The position numbers and the translations under genes are program-made. A DNA stretch of 64,000 nt, taken from positions 1 through 64,000 of the forward strand of contig NZ_JAGFUX010000010.1 in assembly GCF_017601095.1 (NCBI RefSeq), read 5' to 3'. A model generated the notes under the pieces. The model did no database searches. It worked only from the letters and a program-made list of their open reading frames with translations, and was not told where the DNA came from. Numbering within the stretch: position 1 is the stretch's first letter; each line of letters begins with the position of its first letter. Positions 16,478 through 25,100 of this stretch are shown here, piece by piece. Origin of the DNA: Streptococcus suis. Its GTDB lineage: Bacteria > Bacillota > Bacilli > Lactobacillales > Streptococcaceae.

Positions 16478-18046
16478 GTGAGGAGTCTTCATTTTATCGC
16501 GACATTGGTGGCGATTAGCTTGGTAGCAGGATTAAACGTGCTCTTTAACTACCAATTAGCAGGAATAACCGATAGTCTAACTAGTGGGGATAAGATTGGT
16601 TTTATGGTACAGATTTGGCAGTTGCTTGCGATTTTATGCTTGATGCTGCTAGCAGAGTTTGTTCGTCAAGTCTGTAATCAGCAGTTTTTGAATAGGGTTG
16701 GCTACAAGATTCAGGCTACTCTAGTCAATCGTTTTTTGCAGGGGCCCAGCTTGCTCAAGCAATCAGAAGTAGCGGAACGGGTTTCAGCTATTCATAATGA
16801 TAGCGAGATGGTCAAGGAACTCTACTATGATACCCTGTTTTCCCTCTATCAAGGAGTGGTGTCCTTCTTGTTTGCCTGTCTGGCTCTCTTTGGTTTGGAT
16901 AGCCAGGTATCCATAGCAATCCTGCTTTTGACCTTGGTACCGATTGGGCTACCCTACCTTTTTCAAAATAGTCGGCAAAGGGTTCAGGAGGCCATCTCGC
17001 GGGAGAAGGCTGTCTATCAGATTCTGCTCAATGACCTCCTTTCAGGTCTAGCCATTATCAAAAATGCCAATCGTAGCCAGTATTTTTCTGACAAGACAAA
17101 TGATCAATACAAACGAATCTATCAACTGGAAGACCGGAGGGCTTTTCTATCAGCCTTGTTGAATGTCCTATCCGGTTTGTTCTTCTATCTATTGACGGTT
17201 CTGATTCTCTTTTTGGGAGGTCAAAGGATTTTGGCAGGACAAATGACAGTAGGAGCCTTGGTGGCAATTTATAGTATTTCTTTAGAATTGACCATGCCGA
17301 TTAGTTTGATTGCATCGTCTATCGCAGATATGGCTTCTGTTCGTGATCTACGTGAGCGGCTCTTAAAACAGGAATCAGCTCCGCATTTTTCCAAAAAAAT
17401 CAAAGACCCATTCACCTCTCTTCAGGTGCGCAATCTTTCTTTTTCTATAGAGGGAATTCCCCTGTTTTCGGGGTTGAGTCTAAACTTTGAGCCTGGGAAG
17501 AAGTATCTGATTCAGGGAGAGAGCGGCGTAGGTAAATCGACCTTAGCTTACCTCCTGATGGGACAAATGGTTCAGGGTGATGAAGGGGTCTATCTGAATG
17601 GGCAGCCTTTGAAGGAAGTGGGAGAAGAGGTGGTTCAAGCTAATCTTGCCTTTCTGCCACAAAAAGTGAAACTCTTCCATGCCAGCATCTGGGAGAATAT
17701 TAGTTTGGGAAGGGATATTGACGAGTTGGAGGTTCTTACTTGGTTGCAGTTGGTAGGCTTGGGACAACGTTTTGCAAGTCGTCAGCAGTTGGAAAGTGAG
17801 CTATTTGATGCAGAATCAACTCTTTCAGGTGGGCAACAACAACGCTTGGCCTTGGTGCGGACCCTCTTGCTCCACAAACCAGTCTTGCTCCTAGATGAAT
17901 CCCTTTCAGGTTTAGATGATCGGACCTTTGCCATGGTGGAACAAGCCCTGCTTGACTTGGAGGGGACAATGGTCATTCATATTAGTCATCGTTCATATCA
18001 TGAGGCAGACTATGATCAGATAGTGGTGCTGGAGAGAAGAAAGTAA
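16478..18046 (+). CDS. ABC transporter, fused membrane and ATPase half-transporter
   Basis: This 522-residue protein has an N-terminal type-I exporter membrane domain (about residues 1-300, roughly six helices). The ATPase domain follows, with Walker A GESGVGKST, a Q-loop FLPQKVKLF, signature LSGGQQQRL, Walker B VLLLDES and H-loop HISHRS. It starts with GTG 16478 behind AAAAGGAGGG. As a single half-transporter it would act as a homodimer or pair with a partner encoded elsewhere. No peptide, bacteriocin or lantibiotic gene lies beside it, no peptidase C39 domain is present, and the substrate is unknown. It is not in an operon with pyrG, which ends in a terminator. Confidence 0.85.
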   Translation: MRSLHFIATLVAISLVAGLNVLFNYQLAGITDSLTSGDKIGFMVQIWQLLAILCLMLLAEFVRQVCNQQFLNRVGYKIQATLVNRFLQGPSLLKQSEVAERVSAIHNDSEMVKELYYDTLFSLYQGVVSFLFACLALFGLDSQVSIAILLLTLVPIGLPYLFQNSRQRVQEAISREKAVYQILLNDLLSGLAIIKNANRSQYFSDKTNDQYKRIYQLEDRRAFLSALLNVLSGLFFYLLTVLILFLGGQRILAGQMTVGALVAIYSISLELTMPISLIASSIADMASVRDLRERLLKQESAPHFSKKIKDPFTSLQVRNLSFSIEGIPLFSGLSLNFEPGKKYLIQGESGVGKSTLAYLLMGQMVQGDEGVYLNGQPLKEVGEEVVQANLAFLPQKVKLFHASIWENISLGRDIDELEVLTWLQLVGLGQRFASRQQLESELFDAESTLSGGQQQRLALVRTLLLHKPVLLLDESLSGLDDRTFAMVEQALLDLEGTMVIHISHRSYHEADYDQIVVLERRK

Positions 18047-18075
18047 TAAATATGAACTTTTTTTTCAAAAAAGTG

Positions 18076-18104
18076 TTGACAAGGGTATTACCCCGTGATA
18101 TACT
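18076..18104 (+). promoter_or_regulatory. tRNA-Leu promoter
   Basis: Consensus TTGACA (18076-18081), 17 bp, then TATACT (18099-18104). Confidence 0.85.
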
Positions 18105-18117
18105 TATCTAGTGTTCA

Positions 18118-18203
18118 GCGGGGATGGCGGAATTGGCAGACGCGCAGGATTAAGGATCCTGTGACCGCTTTAGGTCGTGAGGGTTCAAGTCCCTCTCTCC
18201 GCA
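18118..18203 (+). tRNA. tRNA-Leu, anticodon AAG
   Basis: This 86-nt tRNA has a long variable arm, as expected for leucine. The acceptor stem is GCGGGGA / TCTCCGC with one G-T pair. The anticodon arm CAGGA-TTAAGGA-TCCTG places AAG at 34-36, reading CTT codons. The T arm is GAGGGTTCAAGTCCCTC. The 3' CCA is not encoded. It has its own promoter and terminator and stands alone. Confidence 0.95.
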
Positions 18204-18213
18204 TAGAACTTTC

Positions 18214-18238
18214 AGACTGGGTTAACCAGTCTTTTTTT
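18214..18238 (+). terminator. tRNA-Leu terminator
   Basis: AGACTGG / CCAGTCT stem with a GTTAA loop, then seven T. Confidence 0.9.
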
Positions 18239-18363
18239 GTGCCTGAAAGTTATGTGAAAATTTTCTCATACGGATACAGTTTCAGCTAGCATTTTTTTGA
18301 GAATCGTGTTAAAATAAGAGGGTATGGGGGATGACTCCCAAAAAATATTAGGAGGCTCTTAGA

Positions 18364-19245
18364 ATGCCATTAGTTTCAGCAGAAAAATTTGTCCAAGCAG
18401 CGCGTGACAACGGTTATGCAGTTGGTGGATTTAACACAAACAACCTTGAGTGGACTCAAGCTATCTTGCGTGCAGCAGAAGCAAAACAAGCTCCGGTTCT
18501 TATCCAAACTTCTATGGGTGCAGCTAAGTACATGGGTGGTTACAAAGTAGCTCGCAACTTGATCGCAAACTTGATCGAGTCAATGAACATCACAGTTCCA
18601 GTTGCTATTCACCTTGACCACGGTCACTACGAAGATGCACTTGAGTGTATCGAAGTTGGTTACACTTCTATCATGTTTGACGGTTCACACCTTCCAGTAG
18701 AAGAAAACCTTTCAAAAGCAAAAGAAGTTGTAGAATTGGCACACGCTAAAGGTATCTCAGTTGAAGCTGAAGTTGGTACTATCGGTGGTGAAGAAGACGG
18801 TATCGTTGGTACTGGTGAATTGGCTCCAATCGAAGATGCAGTAGCAATGGTTGCAACTGGTATTGACTTCTTGGCAGCTGGTATCGGTAACATCCACGGT
18901 CCATACCCAGAAAACTGGGAAGGTCTTGACCTTGACCACTTGCGTAAATTGACAGAAGCTGTACCAGGTTTCCCAATCGTATTGCACGGTGGTTCAGGTA
19001 TTCCAGATGCACAAATCCAAGAAGCAATCAAATTGGGTGTTGCTAAAGTTAACGTTAACACTGAGTGCCAAATCGCATTTGCAAACGCAACTCGTAAGTT
19101 TGCAGCAGCTTATGAAGCAAACGAAGCAGAATACGACAAGAAAAAACTCTTTGACCCACGTAAATTCTTGGCTGACGGCGTAAAAGCTATCCAAGCATCT
19201 GTTGAAGAGCGTATCGACGTATTCGGTTCAGCGAACAAGGCTTAA
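18364..19245 (+). CDS. fba: Class II fructose-1,6-bisphosphate aldolase
   Basis: This glycolytic zinc enzyme cleaves fructose-1,6-bisphosphate to dihydroxyacetone phosphate and glyceraldehyde-3-phosphate. The 293-residue product shows the zinc ligands in HLDHG and LHGGSG, the metal-site region EAEVGTIGGEED, and the substrate loop VNVNTECQ. It is the usual class II length for streptococci. Codon bias is extreme, indicating very high expression. The start ATG 18364 follows TTAGGAGG. The 3' side carries an unusual three-copy hairpin repeat and then a terminator. Confidence 0.97.
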   Translation: MPLVSAEKFVQAARDNGYAVGGFNTNNLEWTQAILRAAEAKQAPVLIQTSMGAAKYMGGYKVARNLIANLIESMNITVPVAIHLDHGHYEDALECIEVGYTSIMFDGSHLPVEENLSKAKEVVELAHAKGISVEAEVGTIGGEEDGIVGTGELAPIEDAVAMVATGIDFLAAGIGNIHGPYPENWEGLDLDHLRKLTEAVPGFPIVLHGGSGIPDAQIQEAIKLGVAKVNVNTECQIAFANATRKFAAAYEANEAEYDKKKLFDPRKFLADGVKAIQASVEERIDVFGSANKA

Positions 19246-19248
19246 TAA

Positions 19249-19371
19249 TTCTGCGAAAAATCTCTGATTTTGAGCAAATAAAGTTTAATTGTTCTGCGAA
19301 AAAATCTCTGATTTTGAGCAAATAAAGTTTAATTGTTCTGCGAAAAATCTCTGATTTTGAGCAAAGAAAGC
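19249..19371 (+). repeat. Three tandem 43-44-bp hairpin repeats after fba
   Basis: Copies begin at 19249, 19292 and 19336, each with TTCTGCGAAAAA. Each then holds AAAATCTCTGATTTT, a 6-bp-stem hairpin, followed by GAGCAAATAAAG. Copies 1 and 2 are identical except for one extra A. The array starts 4 bases after the fba stop codon. It contains no start codon with a ribosome site. Confidence 0.9.
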
Positions 19372-19378
19372 GTAACAA

Positions 19379-19411
19379 AAAAAGGATTTTCGATTGAAAA
19401 TTCTTTTTTTG
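19379..19411 (+). terminator. fba terminator
   Basis: AAGGATTTTC / GAAAATTCTT stem with a GATT loop followed by a T-run. It lies immediately after the 43-bp repeats. The rest of the gap up to rpmB (19412-19558) shows only a small TGAACC/GGTTCA hairpin at 19445-19462. Confidence 0.7.
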
Positions 19412-19558
19412 TTATTTTGGGAATAGAAACCTAGTAATTTCGAATGAACCAAGGGGGGTTCAATAAATGGCATGTGGACTAGACGAGAAGTAATAATGGT
19501 GTACTTTCGATGATTATCAGAGGTTAGGCAAGAAGAGTGAAAAAAGAAAAAATATTCC

Positions 19559-19587
19559 TTGCCAACTTCATTCTTTTCTGTTAGAAT
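19559..19587 (+). promoter_or_regulatory. rpmB promoter
   Basis: TTGCCA (19559-19564), 17 bp, then TAGAAT (19582-19587). Confidence 0.65.
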
Positions 19588-19647
19588 AGTATGGTATGTG
19601 GTGCTAGCACATCCGTTATATTTGATCAAATGAGGAGGAAGATACAA

Positions 19648-19836
19648 ATGGCTAAAGTATGTTATTTCACTGGTCGTAAGACTGTATCAGGTAACAACCG
19701 TTCACACGCTATGAACCAAACAAAACGCGCAGTTAAACCAAACCTTCAAAAAGTTACTGTTTTGATTGACGGTAAACCTAAAAAAGTTTGGGCTTCAGCT
19801 CGTGCTCTTAAATCAGGCAAAGTAGAACGCGTTTAA
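19648..19836 (+). CDS. rpmB: 50S ribosomal protein bL28
   Basis: This 62-residue basic ribosomal protein begins [12 protein letters not shown], the typical L28 N-terminus. The Cys is retained, but the further Cys residues of zinc-type L28 are absent. The start is ATG 19648, supported by GAGGAGG ten bases upstream; longer in-frame starts upstream have no ribosome site. It is followed by a clear terminator, with the Asp23/FakA pair next. Confidence 0.97.
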   Translation: MAKVCYFTGRKTVSGNNRSHAMNQTKRAVKPNLQKVTVLIDGKPKKVWASARALKSGKVERV

Positions 19837-19851
19837 CATAGCATAGAAGGA

Positions 19852-19876
19852 AATGACTCTCGAGGGTCATTTTTTT
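19852..19876 (+). terminator. rpmB terminator
   Basis: AATGACTCT..AGGGTCATT stem around TCGA, followed by seven T. Confidence 0.85.
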
Positions 19877-19988
19877 CTTGCAGTTTTCCGTTTTCTGGTC
19901 TATCTCTTCCGTTGTCACAGGCTTGTTTTTTACAGAAAGCTGAAAATGTGGTAAAATGGAGTGATAAAACTATTTGAGGTAACAAAAT

Positions 19989-20354
19989 ATGACGGTTAAG
20001 ATCAATACCAAAGATGGCCAAATTGAATTGACAGATGAAGTCATTGCAACGGTTGTTGGTGGTGCAGCGACTGAGATTTTCGGTGTCGTTGGCATGGCTA
20101 GCAAATCTGCCCTTAAGGATAATTTCCAAGCTCTTCTTAGAAAAGAAAATTATTCCAAAGGTGTTGTCATTAAAACAACAGAAGAAGGACAAATCGTGGT
20201 GGACGTTTACACTGTTATGAGCTATGGCGTGAAAATCAGTGAAGTATCCCGCAACATCCAAGAGCGTGTTCAATTTAACCTAGAAAACCAATTGGGCATT
20301 GCAGTTGATGCGGTCAACGTTTATATCCAAAATATCAAAGTTGTAGGAGAATAA
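19989..20354 (+). CDS. Asp23/Gls24 family protein (YloU-like)
   Basis: This 121-residue DUF322 protein carries the family core VVGGAATEIFGVVGMASKS-like segment near the N-terminus and VDAVNVYIQNIKVVGE at the end. Family members are small cytosolic or membrane-associated proteins linked to envelope homeostasis. It is two bases upstream of the fakA start, the conserved yloU-yloV order. A second, distinct member of the family occurs at 38411. Confidence 0.9.
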   Translation: MTVKINTKDGQIELTDEVIATVVGGAATEIFGVVGMASKSALKDNFQALLRKENYSKGVVIKTTEEGQIVVDVYTVMSYGVKISEVSRNIQERVQFNLENQLGIAVDAVNVYIQNIKVVGE

Positions 20355-20356
20355 TT

Positions 20357-22021
20357 GTGTCTAAAATTACTACCAGTTTATTCCAAGAAATGGTGCAGGC
20401 AGCATCTACTCGATTGAATAAACAAGCTGAATATGTAAACTCATTAAACGTATTTCCGGTACCAGATGGTGATACTGGAACCAACATGGGCATGACCATT
20501 ACAAATGGTGCCAAAGAAGTTGCGGATAAGCCAGCAAATACAGTTGGTGAAGTCGCTCAAATCTTATCAAAAGGTTTACTCATGGGTGCTCGCGGAAACT
20601 CTGGCGTTATTACGTCACAATTGTTCCGCGGTTTTGGCCAGTCTGTTAAAGGCAAGGTTGAATTAGATGGTAAGGATTTGGCACAGGCCTTCCAACATGG
20701 TGTAGAAGTGGCTTATAAGGCCGTTATGAAGCCAGTTGAGGGTACCATTTTGACCGTTTCTCGTGGTGCAGCGACGGCTGCCCTAAAAAAAGCAGAAGAA
20801 ACAGATGATGCCATTGAAGTCATGCGTGCAACCCTTGAAGGTGCCAACCGTGCCCTCAAGAAAACACCTGATATGCTTCCAGTCTTGAAAGAAGTTGGGG
20901 TTGTTGACTCTGGTGGTCAAGGTCTTGTTTATATTTACGAAGGTTTCTTGTCAGCTTTGACTGGTGAATACATTGCTTCTGAGGATTTTGAAGCAACTCC
21001 AGCAGTCATGACAGAAATGATTAATGCAGAACACCACAAGTCAGTTGCTGGTCATGTAGCGACTGAGGACATTACTTTTGGTTACTGTACGGAAATCATG
21101 GTTGCCCTTCGCCAAGGTCCTACCTATGTGAAAGACTTTGATTATGAAGAATTCCGTAACTACCTCAACGACCTAGGCGATTCACTCCTTGTAGTCAATG
21201 ATGATGAAATTGTAAAAGTTCACGTCCATACAGAAGATCCAGGCTTGGTTATGCAAGCAGGTCTCCAATATGGTAGCTTAGTCAAGGTAAAAGTAGACAA
21301 TATGCGTGAACAACATGAAGCGCAAGTTGAAAAAGAAGAAGCTTACCAAAAACCAGCTGAGCAAAAAGAATACGGCATTATCGCTGTTGCAGCTGGAGAA
21401 GGATTGACAGAGATCTTCAAATCACAAGGGGTTGACTATGTGATTTCAGGTGGTCAGACCATGAACCCTTCGACAGAAGACTTTGTCAATGCTATTGAAT
21501 TGGTCAATGCTCGTAACGTCATCTTGCTTCCAAACAACAAAAACATTCTCATGGCAGCCCAATCTGCTGCTGAAGTTGCTGAAGTGGCGGTTAAGGTTGT
21601 AGAAACCAAGACTCTACCACAAGGCTTCACTAGCTTGCTTGCCTTTGATCCAAGTCGTGAATTGGAAAGCAACTTTGAAGCCATGACAGCATCGCTTGCA
21701 GAAGTGAAAAGTGGTAGCGTGACAACTGCGGTCCGTGATACAACCATCGATGGTCTTGAAATCCATGAGAATGATAACCTTGGTATGGTTGATGGCAAGA
21801 TTGTAGTGTCCAATCCAGATATGATGGAAACACTTGTTGCTACCTTTGAGAAAATGTTGGATGAAGACAGCGAAATCGTGACGATCTACATTGGTGAAGA
21901 TGGTGATGAAGAATTGGCTCAAACTCTTGCTGAACAGCTAGAAGAACAATTTGAAGATGTCGAGGTCGAAATCCATGAAGGAAATCAACCAGTCTATCCC
22001 TATCTTTTCAGTGTTGAATAA
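20357..22021 (+). CDS. fakA: Fatty acid kinase catalytic subunit FakA (DAK-domain protein, YloV)
   Basis: FakA phosphorylates fatty acids presented by a FakB binding protein, allowing exogenous fatty acids into phospholipid synthesis. The 554-residue protein has an N-terminal DhaL kinase domain with the nucleotide/Mg motif FPVPDGDTGTNMGMT (residues about 33-47) and RGNSGVI. A middle linker and a C-terminal EDD-like domain follow. The start is GTG 20357, two bases after the preceding stop. No fakB is in the window, but the FASII cluster it complements begins at 60 kb. A terminator follows. Confidence 0.92.
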   Translation: MSKITTSLFQEMVQAASTRLNKQAEYVNSLNVFPVPDGDTGTNMGMTITNGAKEVADKPANTVGEVAQILSKGLLMGARGNSGVITSQLFRGFGQSVKGKVELDGKDLAQAFQHGVEVAYKAVMKPVEGTILTVSRGAATAALKKAEETDDAIEVMRATLEGANRALKKTPDMLPVLKEVGVVDSGGQGLVYIYEGFLSALTGEYIASEDFEATPAVMTEMINAEHHKSVAGHVATEDITFGYCTEIMVALRQGPTYVKDFDYEEFRNYLNDLGDSLLVVNDDEIVKVHVHTEDPGLVMQAGLQYGSLVKVKVDNMREQHEAQVEKEEAYQKPAEQKEYGIIAVAAGEGLTEIFKSQGVDYVISGGQTMNPSTEDFVNAIELVNARNVILLPNNKNILMAAQSAAEVAEVAVKVVETKTLPQGFTSLLAFDPSRELESNFEAMTASLAEVKSGSVTTAVRDTTIDGLEIHENDNLGMVDGKIVVSNPDMMETLVATFEKMLDEDSEIVTIYIGEDGDEELAQTLAEQLEEQFEDVEVEIHEGNQPVYPYLFSVE

Positions 22022-22026
22022 GCAAG

Positions 22027-22051
22027 TCCCCTCGAGTGAGGGGATTTTTTT
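22027..22051 (+). terminator. fakA terminator
   Basis: TCCCCTC / GAGGGGA stem with a GAGT loop and seven T. Confidence 0.9.
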
Positions 22052-22085
22052 CTGTCTTATTTTTCAACTTCCATTTGAGAAAGAC

Positions 22086-22115
22086 TTGCTCTTCTTATCG
22101 ATATATGTTAATATA
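22086..22115 (+). promoter_or_regulatory. Promoter of the first sialidase gene
   Basis: TTGCTC (22086-22091), 17 bp, then TAATAT (22109-22114) within TATGTTAATATA, with TG before the -10. The 12-mer is shared with the second sialidase and the GH20 gene at similar distance from the start. An inverted repeat TTGAAA / TTTCAA follows at 22119-22137. Confidence 0.65.
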
Positions 22116-22172
22116 TTGTTGAAAGTGTAGTTTTCAAAAAGTGATTCAATCATTATCAAAAAGGAGGGTCAT

Positions 22173-25100
22173 ATGCCTGAGAATCTCAAAGGGAAAAATG
22201 CTTTTCCACGTGTTGCTTTATACTCATCTGTTGTATTGGCAGCTTTTTTAGTTGGTCAACGTGGTGTTCACGCAAATGAAATTGTTGCTGAAACAACAAC
22301 ACCGCGCCTGACAGAAGTCACTCCAACCTCTGAATCAGCTCCTGCTCCAAGTGAGGTAGATGCAGTTTCAGAAACGACTACAGAAGAAGATGCAGAAGCG
22401 TCCTTACCTACTTTAGACGTAAATTTGGAAGCGCTTCCTTCGGATGAATCTGCCAATGAGTTTGCTAGCCTTGAAGTGACAAAATTGGAAAATGTTGCAC
22501 TTAATAGCAGCAACAAGCGTTTGGAGTTGTCTGAAGAGGTGCGTGACTCAGTCAAGGAATCGACAAGCGGTACAATCTATGTAGAGTACAATGCCCAAGC
22601 CAACGGCTTCTTTAACTTATTTGCGACCTCCAGTCAGACTCATAAAGACGAATACACCGCTCTCTTTGTCAATAATGGCACAGCAGGTTTAGAAAGTCGT
22701 ACTGGTAGCGCAGGACAACGCAATGTATTAATTGATTCAGGTACGCAGCGGGCAGGAAATGGTGAGTGGAATGCGATTGCTCTTACCTACCAAAAAAATA
22801 CTGGAGATAACACCGTAGCTGTTAACATGTATGTTAATGGTCAACTGTCCAAGTCAGCAACGGCTAGAAGTGATCTTTTTGGTTCAGCGACAGCTTTGAG
22901 CTATGCTCAGTTGGGTGAAGTCAAACGGGCAAATACCAATGCCTGGGCAGCGACAAAACTAGATATTCGCAATTTTACACTCTACAACCGAGCCTTGACT
23001 GCCGAGGAAGTCGCACGTCGTTCCTCTCTCTTTGTTCGTGAAGACAGTCCTTATGTCCTCAACGAAGGTTCTGAGTTGACTGACAAGGTCACTGTGTTCG
23101 AAGGGGGGCGTGGTAACCAGAAAAACCCAGAAAACAATGTAGCAAGTTTCCGAATCCCAGCCCTTCTCAAGACAGATAAGGGAACCTTGATTGCAGCGAG
23201 CGACCAGCGACATGACCATTCTGGAGACTGGGGCAATATCGCTCAAGTTATCAAACGCAGTACAGATAATGGGAAGCAATGGAGTGATACAATCAAGATT
23301 GTCGATTTGAAGGACAATCCAAATGCTCAAAACCGCAATGTTGGTGCACCATTAACCATCGATACAGCCTTGGTGCAAGATCCAACAACCAAGCGTATTT
23401 TTGCTATCTACGATATGTTCCCGGAAGGTCAAGCTCTTTTTGGTAACTTAAATGATCGAAAACCAGAACACAGTGTTATTGATGGCAAAACTTACCTCAA
23501 CCTTTATCGTGGTACGGAGACAGACCCATATACTGTTCGTGAAGATGGTCGCATTTACGATGCCCAAGGTCAAGCGACTGAGTACCGTGTAAATGTCAAT
23601 GACAATAGTCCAGCCTTTGCAAATCTTGGTGATATTTATCAGGGAGAAGGTACAGAGCCAGTTGGCAATATTTATTTCCAAACGCAAAACAATGGCATGT
23701 TCCGTGTTGCCATGGACAACTACATCTGGCTCTCTTACAGTGATGATGACGGTGTGACCTGGTCTCGACCGCGCGATATTACTGCAAGTGTGAAAAAAGA
23801 GTACATGAAATTCCTTGGTTTGGGACCTGGTACAGGTATTGTGCTTCATGCGGGGCCTCACAAGGGACGTCTGGTTGTGCCGGCGTATGGTATCAACTAT
23901 ACTGGGAACTTGAATTCTCAATCAGCGATGGTCTTCTACTCAGATGACCATGGTGAGACCTGGTCTGCAGGGGAAACCTTTAACGATAACCGTACACTTG
24001 CTGATGGAACAGTTTTACATGCTTCAACCATGAACAATGGTAATGAAATAGGTACTGAAGCAACAATTGTTCAATTGTCTAATGGTCAGTTGAAGATGTT
24101 CATGCGTGGCGTGAAGGGCAAGGTACGTGTAGCGACTAGTTTAGATGGCGGTGCGACTTGGCAAAATGACCTAGAAACCTTGACAGATGTCCATGACGCC
24201 TATGTACAATTGTCTGCGATTCGAGTGATGCGTGACGGTAAAGAGTACGTTCTTCTTGCTAATGCTAATGGCCCTGGTCGCCAACGGATTGATGGTCATG
24301 TCCGTGTCGCAGAAGTAGGAGAAGATGGCAGCCTCAATTGGTTACACCATCAAATTCTGCAACATGGCGAGTTTGCTTACAACTCTATCCAGGAATTGGA
24401 AGACGGGACCTTTGGCTTGCTTTACGAGCATAAGTCTGGAGACCAAAATGCTTACAGTCTCTATTATCGTCAATTTAACTGGGAATACTTAACTCAGGAA
24501 GACTATGGTTTGCCGACGACAGAAATTACGACTGTTGACCACTATAAGGATGGCTATGTAGCTCTTACTTTTAGTAAGCCAATTTTAGCGGTAAACCAAC
24601 CTCGACTCTTGTTGACTAATGGTAACCAACTCGAGTTCGTTTCTCAATTGGCAACGGATCGCCTCTTGTTCCGTATCAACCCAGCAGATCGGAAGGAATC
24701 GATTGTGGCGGTGGTGTCAGGTGATATTTCCAATATTGCAAAATTGCCACTGTCTATCTTTAAATCGCTGGATGGCTCTTCTGTTCAGAAAATCAAGAAA
24801 GTGGACGGCCGTACAGTTCGTGTAACGGGTCAAGCTGTCTTTGAAGATGAACGTGGCTATGGCTTGGCAAACTTGATGGATGGTGACAAGTCTACGGTAA
24901 CAGAATTGAAGTGGTTGATTGAAGGCCAGCCGTCCTACTCGCTTCCACAAACTATCACTTTAACCTTGCCGACTGAAAAAACCGTTCATTCAATGGTGAT
25001 TTCAAAACGGACTCCTGGTAATGGTACCATGACTAAGTACCAAGTGAAGGCCTACTTGGGTGACCAGTTGCAGTTTGACTCAGGTGAACGTTCTGTTGAT

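Noticed and set aside
18095..18289. 64-codon frame across the tRNA gene
   Set aside because: It overlaps tRNA-Leu and its terminator and shows no protein-like features.
19249..19371. CRISPR or insertion-sequence remnant after fba
   Set aside because: Whole 43-44-bp units repeat head to tail with no unique spacers, no terminal inverted repeats and no transposase.
19187..19378. Minus-strand frame over the post-fba repeats
   Set aside because: It is built from the 43-bp repeat and A/T-rich flanks, with no ribosome site; the repeats are better read as hairpins.
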